From NCBI RefSeq assembly GCF_009749385.1, contig NZ_WBIN01000017.1, positions 1-64,000 of the forward strand: 64,000 bases of DNA. The letters run 5' to 3'. Below, in pieces: positions 9,316 to 20,947 of this stretch. This stretch comes from Agromyces allii (GTDB lineage: Bacteria > Actinomycetota > Actinomycetes > Actinomycetales > Microbacteriaceae). Under the pieces are notes generated by a model. The model worked only from the letters and a program-made list of their open reading frames with translations. It was not told the DNA's origin and did not search any database. Positions within the stretch are counted from its first letter, which is position 1. Every line of letters starts with the position of its first letter. The position numbers and the translations under genes are program-made.

Positions 9316-10610
9316 CCCTGTTCCTCGCGCTCGCGATCATCGCCGCGCTCGTGACCCTGGTCGGGTCGTACGTCGTCTGGAAGCTGAGCCTGAAGTACCG
9401 GCTCTACCCGAAGATCCGCGAGCGCGACGTGCACACGCGGCCGACGCCGCGCCTCGGCGGCATCGCGATGTTCGTCGGCATCCTCGTCGCGTTCGGCGCG
9501 GCCTGGTTCGTGTCGAGCCTCGGCCCGACGCGGTTCGCCAACGTCGCGATCATCTTCCAGGACCCGACGCAGGTGCTCTCGATCCTCGGTGCGGCGCTGC
9601 TCATCGTGCTCATCGGCGTGGCCGACGACATCTGGGACCTCGACTGGACCACCAAGCTCGCGGGCCAGTTCATCGCCGCGGGCCTCATCGCCTGGCAGGG
9701 CGTGTCGATCGTCTCGCTGCCCATCGGCGGCATCCTCGTCGGCTCCTCGTGGATGTTCGCGACCCTCACGGTCTTCGTGATCGTGCTCGTCATGAACGCC
9801 GTGAACTTCATCGACGGCCTCGACGGCCTCGTCGCGGGCGTCTCGCTCATCTCGAACGGCGTGTTCTTCGTCTACACCTACCTGCTGGTGCAGCAGACGT
9901 CGCCGACGAACTACTTCAACCTCGCGTCGATGATCGCCATCATCCTGGTGGGCGCCTGCGCGGGCTTCCTGCCGCTCAACTGGCGCCCGGCCAAGCTGTT
10001 CATGGGCGACGCGGGCGCGCTGCTCGTCGGACTGCTCATGGCGACGTCGGCGATCGCGGTGACCGGGCAGCTGAACCCCGCGGGCGTCGGATTCAACCAG
10101 CTCTTCGCGGCCTTCATCCCGATCATCCTGCCGGTCGTGGTGCTGCTCATCCCGCTGCTCGACTTCGGCCTCGCGGTCGTGCGCCGCCTGCGCGCGGGCA
10201 AGTCGCCGTTCGCGGCCGACCGCAAGCATCTGCACCACCGCCTGCTCGACATGGGGCACTCGCACCTGAACGCCGTGCTCATCTTCTACGGCTGGACCGC
10301 GGTCGCCTCCATCGGATGCCTCCTCACGTATGTCTTCCCGGTGTACATGGGCATCAGCGCACGCTGGGCGTTCCTGCTGCTCGGCGTCGGCTTCGTGGCC
10401 TGCGCGATCGTCACCCTCGCGCCGCTCGGCCGGCGCAAGCGGCTGACCGTCGCCGCCGAGGCGACGAGCGCCGCGCCCGTGGCGCCGCATCTCGACGAGC
10501 TCGAGACCGGTGCCGTCCCGATCGTCGACGCTCAGGCGACGGATGCCGCGGCGCAGGCGCCCGCGGCCCCGCAGGCGCCCGCGGCCCCGCAGGCGCCGCC
10601 CGCCCCGTAG
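9312..10610 (+). CDS. wecA: WecA/MraY-type undecaprenyl-phosphate glycosyl-1-phosphate transferase
   Basis: Integral membrane enzyme that moves a sugar phosphate (probably GlcNAc-1-P) from a UDP-sugar onto undecaprenyl or decaprenyl phosphate, starting an envelope polysaccharide. The 432-residue protein has about eleven hydrophobic segments, the Asp pair VADDIWDLDW, NFIDGLDGLVAG, FMGDAGALLVG and the cytoplasmic HHRLLDMGHS. The last ~60 residues are a soluble tail ending in repeated Ala-Pro-Gln. It overlaps tsaC by 4 nt and precedes the atp operon, as rfe/wecA does in mycobacteria. MraY itself is unlikely given this context. Confidence 0.9.
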   Translation: MTLFLALAIIAALVTLVGSYVVWKLSLKYRLYPKIRERDVHTRPTPRLGGIAMFVGILVAFGAAWFVSSLGPTRFANVAIIFQDPTQVLSILGAALLIVLIGVADDIWDLDWTTKLAGQFIAAGLIAWQGVSIVSLPIGGILVGSSWMFATLTVFVIVLVMNAVNFIDGLDGLVAGVSLISNGVFFVYTYLLVQQTSPTNYFNLASMIAIILVGACAGFLPLNWRPAKLFMGDAGALLVGLLMATSAIAVTGQLNPAGVGFNQLFAAFIPIILPVVVLLIPLLDFGLAVVRRLRAGKSPFAADRKHLHHRLLDMGHSHLNAVLIFYGWTAVASIGCLLTYVFPVYMGISARWAFLLLGVGFVACAIVTLAPLGRRKRLTVAAEATSAAPVAPHLDELETGAVPIVDAQATDAAAQAPAAPQAPAAPQAPPAP

Positions 10611-10638
10611 GCACGTCGCAGTCGCAGTCGCAGTCGCG
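10555..10638. repeat. Low-complexity tandem repeats at and after the wecA 3' end
   Basis: Inside the gene, an 18-bp unit GCAGGCGCCCGCGGCCCC is repeated about 2.5 times and encodes the Ala-Pro-Gln tail. Just after the stop, GTCGCA occurs three times in tandem followed by GTCGCG (10615-10638). Confidence 0.7.
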
Positions 10639-10691
10639 GTTGCGGGCGTCGTCGGTGTCGTCGTCGGCAGATTCGGCTCAGGCCGCATCGG

Positions 10692-10697
10692 TACAAT
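10692..10697 (+). promoter_or_regulatory. -10 box of the atp operon promoter
   Basis: TACAAT lies 24 nt before the atpI ATG and matches the consensus well. The -35 region is weak. It probably starts the atpI transcript. Confidence 0.5.
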
Positions 10698-10721
10698 CGG
10701 GCGACCCACGACTGGAGCCTG

Positions 10722-11192
10722 ATGAACGACGCACGACCTGACAACACGCCCACCTCGAACCCCGTCCTGCGCCAGGCGCTCGTCTGGGGCGGCATCGTCG
10801 CTGCGGCGCTGCTCCTCGTGAGCGGGGTGCTGGGCTTCGTCTTCGCGGGGGCCGAGGGGCTCATCGGCGCGCTGATCGGCACGGCCATGGCGGTCGTGTT
10901 CATGGGCATCACCGCCGCGACCATCCTCATCGCGAACCGCTTCGCCTCGAGCGACCTCTTCGTGGGGGCGTTCTTCGGCATCGTGCTCGGCGGATGGATC
11001 GTGAAGTTCATCGTCTTCATCGTGCTCGTCGTGCTGTTGCGCGATGCGGCATGGCTCGACACGACCGTGCTCTTCCTCAGCCTCGTGGCCGGCGTGCTGG
11101 CCTCGCTCGTCGTCGACGTGGTCGTCATCACGAAGTCCCGGATGCCGCATGTCAGCGATGTCGAGCTGCCGCCGGCACCTCGAGAGGACTGA
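10722..11192 (+). CDS. atpI: AtpI-like small membrane protein of the ATP synthase operon
   Basis: A 156-residue protein with four predicted membrane segments (VWGGIVAAALLLVSGVLGFVF, LIGALIGTAMAVVFMGITAATILIA, VGAFFGIVLGGWIVKFIVFIVLVVLL, TTVLFLSLVAGVLASLVVDVVVI). Sequence conservation in this family is low; the call rests on topology, size and position immediately upstream of atpB. AtpI proteins help c-ring assembly or Mg2+ supply to the synthase. The last base of its stop codon is the first base of a 9-bp hairpin. Confidence 0.75.
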   Translation: MNDARPDNTPTSNPVLRQALVWGGIVAAALLLVSGVLGFVFAGAEGLIGALIGTAMAVVFMGITAATILIANRFASSDLFVGAFFGIVLGGWIVKFIVFIVLVVLLRDAAWLDTTVLFLSLVAGVLASLVVDVVVITKSRMPHVSDVELPPAPRED

Positions 11193-11214
11193 TTTTCGAC
11201 GCGTTGTCGAAAAT
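11192..11214 (+). promoter_or_regulatory. Hairpin at the atpI stop codon
   Basis: ATTTTCGAC (11192-11200), loop GCGTT, GTCGAAAAT (11206-11214): a perfect 9-bp AT-containing stem that includes the last base of the atpI stop codon. It could attenuate or process the transcript between atpI and atpB. Confidence 0.5.
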
Positions 11215-11238
11215 GTCGGCTGAGACACGTCCGGCGAT

Positions 11239-11267
11239 TCGTCCGATGCCCGAACTCTTGCTAGAGT
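11239..11267 (+). promoter_or_regulatory. Candidate second atp promoter upstream of atpB
   Basis: TTCGTC (11239-11244), a 17-nt spacer and TAGAGT (11262-11267). It would allow atpB onward to be transcribed independently of atpI. Confidence 0.4.
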
Positions 11268-11405
11268 AATGGGGATCCCCCCGGTAAACGCCTGCTTCGG
11301 CATGTGCGTGAGACCGTTCCGATGTTCGTCGTCGCGAGAGCCGAGCTCCACGCCCCGAAACAGGAGATAGCGCTGCTAGCTAACGCTCTGAACCTTCTGG
11401 TTCCG

Positions 11406-12185
11406 ATGTCAACCAACGATGGTGAATTCCACGGGCCGTCGATCGACGAATTCTTCCCTGGAGCACTTTTCTTCGAAGGCACCAACTTCGAGATCAACCG
11501 CATCATGCTCGTCCGCTTCATCGCGGTCGTCGCATTGCTCCTGGTCTTCTGGCTCGGCACGCGCCACCTGCGCGTCGTGCCCGGTCGATTCCAGAGCCTG
11601 CTCGAGATGGGTCTCGACCTGGTGCGGGTCAACGTCGCCGAGGACCTCCTCGGCAAGAAGGACGGCAAGCGATTCCTGCCGATCCTCACGACGATGTTCT
11701 TCATGATCCTGTTCATGAACATCACGGGTGTCATCCCGTTCCTGAACATCGCCGGCACCTCCGTCATCGGCGTGCCGCTGGTCCTCGCGATCGTGTCCTA
11801 CGTGACGTTCATCTACGCGGGTGTCAAGAAGAGCCCCGAGAACTTCTTCAAGAACTCCCTCTTCCCCTCGGGTGTTCCGTGGCCGGTGTACATCATCGTC
11901 ACGCCGATCGAGCTCCTCTCGACCTTCGTGATCCGTCCGGTCACGCTGACCCTTCGACTCATGATGAACATGATCGTCGGTCACCTCCTGCTCGTGCTCT
12001 TCTTCGCAGCCACGCAGTTCTTCGTCTTCTCCCTCGGCGGTTGGTGGACCCTCGTCGGCGCCGGAACGCTGGCCTTCGGGTTCGCGTTCACGCTGTTCGA
12101 GATCCTCGTCGCCTTCCTGCAGGCATACGTCTTCACCCTTCTCACCGCGGTCTACATCCAGCTCGCGGTCGCCGAAGAGCACTGA
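11406..12185 (+). CDS. atpB: ATP synthase F0 subunit a
   Basis: Stator subunit that forms the two proton half-channels against the c-ring. The essential arginine is seen in TLTLRLMMNMIVGHLLLVL, and five to six membrane helices are present. The start is uncertain. The frame is open from GTG 11304 and has ATGs at 11322 and 11406; the latter just precedes the conserved DGEFHGPSIDEFFP and gives 259 residues. However, the only good Shine-Dalgarno nearby (AGGAG, 11362-11366) stands 6 nt before an in-frame CTG at 11373. Function is certain from sequence and operon. Confidence 0.93.
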   Translation: MSTNDGEFHGPSIDEFFPGALFFEGTNFEINRIMLVRFIAVVALLLVFWLGTRHLRVVPGRFQSLLEMGLDLVRVNVAEDLLGKKDGKRFLPILTTMFFMILFMNITGVIPFLNIAGTSVIGVPLVLAIVSYVTFIYAGVKKSPENFFKNSLFPSGVPWPVYIIVTPIELLSTFVIRPVTLTLRLMMNMIVGHLLLVLFFAATQFFVFSLGGWWTLVGAGTLAFGFAFTLFEILVAFLQAYVFTLLTAVYIQLAVAEEH

Positions 12186-12215
12186 GCCCGGGCACCCGCC
12201 CAGAAACATCCCTAG

Positions 12216-12464
<249 letters not shown>

Positions 12465-12492
12465 TCCACCCGCCGCAACTGAGGAGGCCAAC

Positions 12493-13059
12493 GTGCTCCA
12501 TGCAGTACTGAGCGCTGCAACCGAGGGTGGCGAGACCCACAGCCCGGTCATTCCCGAGGTGTACGACATCCTCTGGTCGTCGGTCTGCTTCGTCATCATC
12601 CTGATCTTCTTCTGGAAGTACGTGCTCCCGCGCGTCCAGACGATGCTCGATGAGCGCGGCGAGGCGATCGAAGGCAACATCGCGAAGGCCGACGAGGCCC
12701 AGCGCAAGGCCGAGGCCGCCCTCGAGGAGTACACCGCCCAGCTCGCCGACGCGCGCGCCGAGGCCGGTCAGATCCGCGAGACCGCTCGTGAAGACGGCAA
12801 GAAGATCGTCGCCGAAGCCAAGGACACCGCGGTGTCCGAGGCGGCTCGCGTCACCGCGAGCGCACAGGCGCAGATCGAGGCGGAGCGCCAGTCCGCGCTC
12901 GTCTCGCTCCGCTCCGAGGTCGGCACCATCGCGATCGACCTTGCATCCGGCGTCATCGGCGAGTCGCTGACCGACGACCAGAAGGCCCAGGCCGTGGTCG
13001 ACCGGTTCCTCGCCGACCTCGAGGCGTCCGAGACGGCCGCCGCAGGGGAGACGAAGTAA
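12493..13059 (+). CDS. atpF: ATP synthase F0 subunit b
   Basis: Peripheral stalk subunit of 188 residues: one N-terminal membrane helix (DILWSSVCFVIILIFFWKYVLP) followed by a long charged helix rich in Ala, Glu, Lys and Arg that dimerises. The GTG start is preceded by GAGGAGG. It lies between atpE and atpH; b and delta are separate proteins here, unlike the mycobacterial b-delta fusion, which helps exclude a mycobacterial source. Confidence 0.95.
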   Translation: MLHAVLSAATEGGETHSPVIPEVYDILWSSVCFVIILIFFWKYVLPRVQTMLDERGEAIEGNIAKADEAQRKAEAALEEYTAQLADARAEAGQIRETAREDGKKIVAEAKDTAVSEAARVTASAQAQIEAERQSALVSLRSEVGTIAIDLASGVIGESLTDDQKAQAVVDRFLADLEASETAAAGETK

Positions 13060-13062
13060 CCC

Positions 13063-13860
13063 ATGGGTAGCGCTACGAGAGAGGCCCTGGCCGCCTCGCG
13101 AGCCGGGCTCGCGTCGTCGGGCCGGGCCGACCTGTCGGTCGCCGAGGACCTCCTCGCCGCGGTTCGACTCATCGCCGGTTCCGGTCACCTGCGCACCGCG
13201 CTCACCGACACCGAAGCCGATGACGCCCAGAAGAGCGCGCTGGTCTCCAGCGTGTTCGGCGGTCGCATCGTGCCCGGCGCGGTGACGCTGCTCACCTCCG
13301 CGGCTTCGCAGCGGTGGTCGAACCAGGCCGACTTCCTCGACGGCGTCGAGGAGCTGGGCCTCCGGGTCGCGGCCGATGCCGCGGGCGAAGGCGTCGACCT
13401 CGACGACGAGCTGTTCACGTTCGAACGCGCGGTCGCCTCCGACGCGGAACTCGAGCTCTCGCTCGGTTCCAAGCTCGGCGCGAACGACGCCAAGGCACGT
13501 CTGGTCGAGCGTCTGCTCGGCTCGGGCAAGGCCGACCCGGCCACGCTCGTCGTCGTTCGCCACCTGGTGCTCTCGCCGCGCGGTCGCCGCATCGGTGCGA
13601 TGCTTCGCGCCGCCGCCGGCGTGATCGCCGACCAGCGCGGATTCGAAGTCGCGACGGTCACGACCGCAGTGACGCTGAGCCCCGCTCAGCTGGCGCGACT
13701 CGAGCAGGGACTCGCCATCAAGGCGGGTCGCCGCATCCGATTCGACACCATCGTCGATCCTGCCGTGCTCGGCGGGGTCCGCGTGCAGATCGGCGACGAC
13801 GTCATCGACGGCAGCGTCGCCTCTCGCCTCAGCTCGCTGAGGCAGAAGCTTGCCGGCTGA
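13063..13860 (+). CDS. atpH: ATP synthase F1 subunit delta
   Basis: Connects the peripheral stalk to the top of the alpha3beta3 head. The 265-residue product is longer than the ~180 residues of E. coli delta, as is usual in Microbacteriaceae and Streptomyces. It has an N-terminal helical bundle and the conserved C-terminal segment (KAGRRIRFDTIVDPAVLGGVRVQIGDDVIDGSVASRLSSL). It begins 3 nt after the atpF stop. Confidence 0.95.
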   Translation: MGSATREALAASRAGLASSGRADLSVAEDLLAAVRLIAGSGHLRTALTDTEADDAQKSALVSSVFGGRIVPGAVTLLTSAASQRWSNQADFLDGVEELGLRVAADAAGEGVDLDDELFTFERAVASDAELELSLGSKLGANDAKARLVERLLGSGKADPATLVVVRHLVLSPRGRRIGAMLRAAAGVIADQRGFEVATVTTAVTLSPAQLARLEQGLAIKAGRRIRFDTIVDPAVLGGVRVQIGDDVIDGSVASRLSSLRQKLAG

Positions 13861-13937
13861 CGCCGGACGACACCGACCGGCGTCCCGCGCCGTGACACAC
13901 CAGTAGCTGTACAACCGGTACAGAAAAGGAAAAGACA

Positions 13938-18006
<4,069 letters not shown>

Positions 18007-18008
18007 AC

Positions 18009-18269
18009 ATGGCCGCACTCAAGGTGAGCGTCGTCTCGGCCGACCGGGAGATCTGGTCGGGCGAGGCGTCCATGGTGGTCGCTCGCACCGTCGAGGGCCA
18101 GATCGGCATCCTGCCGGGCCACGAGCCGATGCTCGCGGTCTTGGCGGCAGGCGAGGTCAGGGTGTCCCTGCCCGATGGTGAGAAGATCACCGCCAACGCC
18201 GAAGACGGCTTCCTGTCGGTGCAGTCCAACGCAGTGCAGATCGTCGCCTCGCGCGCCGAACTGGCCTGA
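18009..18269 (+). CDS. atpC: ATP synthase F1 subunit epsilon
   Basis: An 86-residue beta-sandwich domain (VVSADREIWSGEASMVVARTVEGQIGILPGHEPMLAVLAAGEV). The C-terminal two-helix inhibitory domain of E. coli epsilon is essentially absent, as in several actinobacteria, so ATPase inhibition by epsilon is probably weak or different. It is the last gene of the synthase operon and starts 2 nt after atpD. Confidence 0.96.
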   Translation: MAALKVSVVSADREIWSGEASMVVARTVEGQIGILPGHEPMLAVLAAGEVRVSLPDGEKITANAEDGFLSVQSNAVQIVASRAELA

Positions 18270-18279
18270 GGTCGAGCGG

Positions 18280-18852
18280 ATGCCGGGGGAGCAGCCGCTG
18301 GATCGGCAGTTCGGTGAACTTTCGATCACGCAACTCGTCGTCATGGCGGGTCTGCCCGGAGCCGGGAAGTCGACGATCGCTGAGATCGTCGGCGCCCGGC
18401 TCGGGGCGACCGTCGTATCGGTCGACCCGATCGAGTCCGCGATTCTGCGGGCTGGGATCGACGCCGACGAGCCCACCGGGCTCGCGGCCTACCTCGTGGC
18501 CGAGGAGATCGCCGAGAAGGAGCTCTCCTCGGGCCGCACGGTCATCGTCGATGCCGTGAACGCCGCCGAGGCGGCTCGTCTGCAGTGGCGCGACCTCGCC
18601 GTGCGCACCGAGGTGCGGCTTCGCGTCGTCGAGGTGGTCTGCTCCGACGAGGAGCTCCATCGTTCGCGGCTCGTCAAGCGCGAGCGAAACCTGCCGCATC
18701 TCGAAGAGACCACGTGGCGCGCCGTCGAGCAGAGCCTCGAGGGATACGCCGCCTGGACTGGTCCGTCGTCGGCGCTCCCGCGCGTGACGATCGACAGCAT
18801 CGAGTCCCTCGGCGCCAACGTCGACGCGACGCTCGCGTTCCTCGCCTCGTAG
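18280..18852 (+). CDS. P-loop kinase-like ATPase (AAA_33/zeta-like)
   Basis: A 190-residue single-domain P-loop protein: Walker A MAGLPGAGKSTIAE, a likely Walker B/acceptor region (TVIVDAVNAAEAARLQWRDLA), and an Arg-rich lid (HRSRLVKRERN). It resembles AAA_33 proteins related to zeta toxin, gluconate and polynucleotide kinases. The substrate is unknown; no antitoxin-like partner is adjacent, which argues against a toxin. The ATG at 18280 is 10 nt after atpC, so it may be read through from the atp operon, and yaaA follows with no gap. Confidence 0.75.
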   Translation: MPGEQPLDRQFGELSITQLVVMAGLPGAGKSTIAEIVGARLGATVVSVDPIESAILRAGIDADEPTGLAAYLVAEEIAEKELSSGRTVIVDAVNAAEAARLQWRDLAVRTEVRLRVVEVVCSDEELHRSRLVKRERNLPHLEETTWRAVEQSLEGYAAWTGPSSALPRVTIDSIESLGANVDATLAFLAS

Positions 18853-19611
18853 ATGCTGTTCCTCCTGCCGCCTTCTGAGACGAAGCGCGCGGGTGGCGCC
18901 GGTGCGCCGCTCGACATGTCGACGCTCTCCTTCGCCGATCTCGCGCCGTTGCGCACCGAGCTCGCCGAGCGCCTCGTCGCGTTGAGCGCCGATGACGACG
19001 CCGCCATGCGTGCGTTGAAGCTCGGCCCACGTCTCATCGGGGAGATCGGGCACAATCGCGCGCTGTGGACATCTGCCACGATGCCGGCACTCGACCGGTT
19101 CACGGGCGTGCTCTTCGACGCGCTCGACGCCGAGACGCTCGACTCGAGTGCGCGTGCGTTCGCCGCCGACACGGTCTTCGTGCACTCGGCGCTCTTCGGG
19201 CTGGTCGGCGCCCTGGATCCGATTCCGGCGTATCGTCTCTCGCACGACTCCCGGATTCCGGGCGTGGCGCTCAAGCGCTTCTGGCGCGATTCGATCGCGC
19301 AGCGCATCGCGTCGCACGAGGGCCTCGTCGTGGATCTCCGCTCGGAGGCCTACGCGGAGCTCGGGCCGGCACCCGTCCGTGACGGCAGCGTCTTCGTGCG
19401 GGTCGTCGCGATCGACGACGGTGGACGCAAGCGTGCGCTCAACCACTTCAACAAGCAGGCCAAGGGCAGGTTCACGCGGCGTCTGCTGGAGACTCGACCG
19501 CAGCTCGAGTCGACGGACGATCTCGTGCAGTGGGCGGGAGCCGAAGGCTTCCGCATGGCCCTCGGTGCCGCGCCCGCGGGTGCTCAGGTGGAATTGGATC
19601 TCGTCGCCTGA
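18853..19611 (+). CDS. yaaA: YaaA family peroxide-stress protein (DUF328)
   Basis: A 252-residue protein of the YaaA/UPF0246 family. It shows the family's N-terminal LLPPSETK motif and the C-terminal segment with NHFNKQAKGRFTR. In E. coli YaaA limits free intracellular iron during peroxide stress and is DNA-binding; the same role here is inference. Its ATG directly follows the TAG of the preceding gene, so the two are cotranslated. It converges on tag with 28 nt between stops and no hairpin. Confidence 0.88.
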   Translation: MLFLLPPSETKRAGGAGAPLDMSTLSFADLAPLRTELAERLVALSADDDAAMRALKLGPRLIGEIGHNRALWTSATMPALDRFTGVLFDALDAETLDSSARAFAADTVFVHSALFGLVGALDPIPAYRLSHDSRIPGVALKRFWRDSIAQRIASHEGLVVDLRSEAYAELGPAPVRDGSVFVRVVAIDDGGRKRALNHFNKQAKGRFTRRLLETRPQLESTDDLVQWAGAEGFRMALGAAPAGAQVELDLVA

Positions 19612-19639
19612 GCCCGGCCGACGGGGTCGTGCGCCCGCG

Positions 19640-20272
19640 TCACCCTCGGAGCCGTGCGGCGTCGTGCCCGTCGTCGGGGCCCGTCGCGCTCGGCGATCGG
19701 AAGCACCCTCCCAGGTGGTCGTCGACGAGCCCGGCCGCCTGCATCAGCGCATACATCGTCGTGGGACCGACGAAGCGGAACCCTCGCGCGCGCAGCTCCT
19801 TGCTGAGCGCCGTCGACTCCGGCGTCACCGCTGGGACCTCGGCGAACGTGGACGGTGCCGAAGCGCGTGAGGGCGGCGCGAATCGCCAGATGAGCTGATC
19901 GATCGGCTGGTCGAGCTCGAGCGTCGCACGAGCGTTCTGGATCGTGGCCTCGATCTTGCCGCGGTGCCGGATGATGCGCTCGTCGCCGAGGAGGCGCTGG
20001 ACATCGGGTTCGCCCATCGCGGCGACCTGTTCGACGTCGAAGTCGTGGAACACCTCGCGGAACGCCGGGCGACGGCGCAGGATCGTGATCCACGAGAGTC
20101 CGGCCTGGAACCCCTCGAGGCAGACCTTCTCGAACAGGCGCACGGGGTCGTGCTGCTGCGTGCCCCACTCGTCGTCGTGATACCGGCGGTACTCGGGATC
20201 GGTGCCGCTCCACCCGCATCGAACGAGGCCGTCGTCGCCCTGGACGAGCTCCGGTCGGGGGATGACGCTCAC
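19640..20272 (-). CDS. tag: DNA-3-methyladenine glycosylase I
   Basis: Base-excision repair glycosylase that removes 3-methyladenine. The 210-residue product has the family core (CGWSGTDPEYRRYHDDEWG; LFEKVCLEGFQAGLSWITILRRRPAFREVFHDFD) and the zinc ligands: Cys of RCGW, His of RYHDDEWG, and His and Cys in DDHLGGCFR. It is ~20 residues longer than E. coli Tag at the C-terminus. The GTG start overlaps the ogt stop by 4 nt, so the two genes form a translationally coupled alkylation-repair operon. Confidence 0.93.
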   Translation of the reverse strand: MSVIPRPELVQGDDGLVRCGWSGTDPEYRRYHDDEWGTQQHDPVRLFEKVCLEGFQAGLSWITILRRRPAFREVFHDFDVEQVAAMGEPDVQRLLGDERIIRHRGKIEATIQNARATLELDQPIDQLIWRFAPPSRASAPSTFAEVPAVTPESTALSKELRARGFRFVGPTTMYALMQAAGLVDDHLGGCFRSPSATGPDDGHDAARLRG

Positions 20273-20760
20273 GCGGCGAAGCCGATGTGCTCGTGGCCGA
20301 GGAGCCAGAGCTTGGTCGGCACGCCCTCGCCCGCCGAGTACCCGGTGATGCGGCCGTCGGACGCGAGCACCCGGTGACAGCCGACGAGGATCGGCACGGG
20401 GTTCGCCCCGACGGCACCGCCGATCGCTCGCGCGGACCCGGGCTTGCCGACGGCGGCGGCCAAGGCGCCGTACGACGTGGCGTCGCCCCACTGCAACTGC
20501 TGGAGCCGGTTCCATACTGCGAGCTGGAAGGCCGTGCCGTGCAGCCGCACCGGCACGTCGAAGTCGGTGCGCTCGCCCGCGAAGTACTCGCGGAGCTGCG
20601 TGAGGGCGGCGTCGAGCACGGCGTTGCGGTGTTCGGGCTCGGCGTCGTGGGGGAGCGCACCGTCGCGTTCGATGGAGAGCGAGGTGACGGCGTCGTCGTC
20701 TGCGAGGAGCTCGAGTCGCCCGATGGGGCTGTCGAGCCGTGCAAGGAACTGATCGGTCAT
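20269..20760 (-). CDS. ogt: Methylated-DNA--protein-cysteine methyltransferase
   Basis: Suicide repair enzyme for O6-alkylguanine. The 163-residue protein has the Ada/Ogt/MGMT helix-turn-helix (GDATSYGALAAAVGKPGSARAIGGAVGANPVPI) with the arginine finger, and the acceptor Cys in LVGCHRVLASDGRITGY. The residue before Cys is Gly where E. coli Ogt and Ada have Pro (PCHRV); the Cys-His-Arg-Val core is intact, so activity is likely. It is the first gene of the ogt-tag pair. The 187 nt upstream, shared with the divergent DUF4192 gene, hold no clear promoter. Confidence 0.93.
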   Translation of the reverse strand: MTDQFLARLDSPIGRLELLADDDAVTSLSIERDGALPHDAEPEHRNAVLDAALTQLREYFAGERTDFDVPVRLHGTAFQLAVWNRLQQLQWGDATSYGALAAAVGKPGSARAIGGAVGANPVPILVGCHRVLASDGRITGYSAGEGVPTKLWLLGHEHIGFAA

Positions 20761-20947
20761 GTTCCGAGCGTAGCCGCGGCATCCGACATCGACTCGCGGG
20801 AATCGGACATGGCGGAACGGGTCGCGTTCACCGAGCTGTGGAGGACGGGAGGACCAGTGCTCCTCAACATGCTGCGTCTCTTCGCAGCAGACTCGTGAGC
20901 GGCGTCGTCGTCGACACCGTGCCGTTCCGGTGCTCGATGCTCGCCGC

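Noticed and set aside
10615-10638. Possible CRISPR-like or phage attachment repeat
   Set aside because: The units are simple hexamers in direct tandem, with no spacers and no integrase nearby.
18280-18852. Zeta-type toxin
   Set aside because: The P-loop and size fit the wider family, but no epsilon-like antitoxin gene is adjacent and the gene is linked to yaaA and the atp operon.
20810-20898. 29-codon ORF (MAERVAFTELWRTGG...) between ogt and the DUF4192 gene
   Set aside because: It has an ATG and stop but no ribosome site, no promoter and no known family; too little to support a gene.
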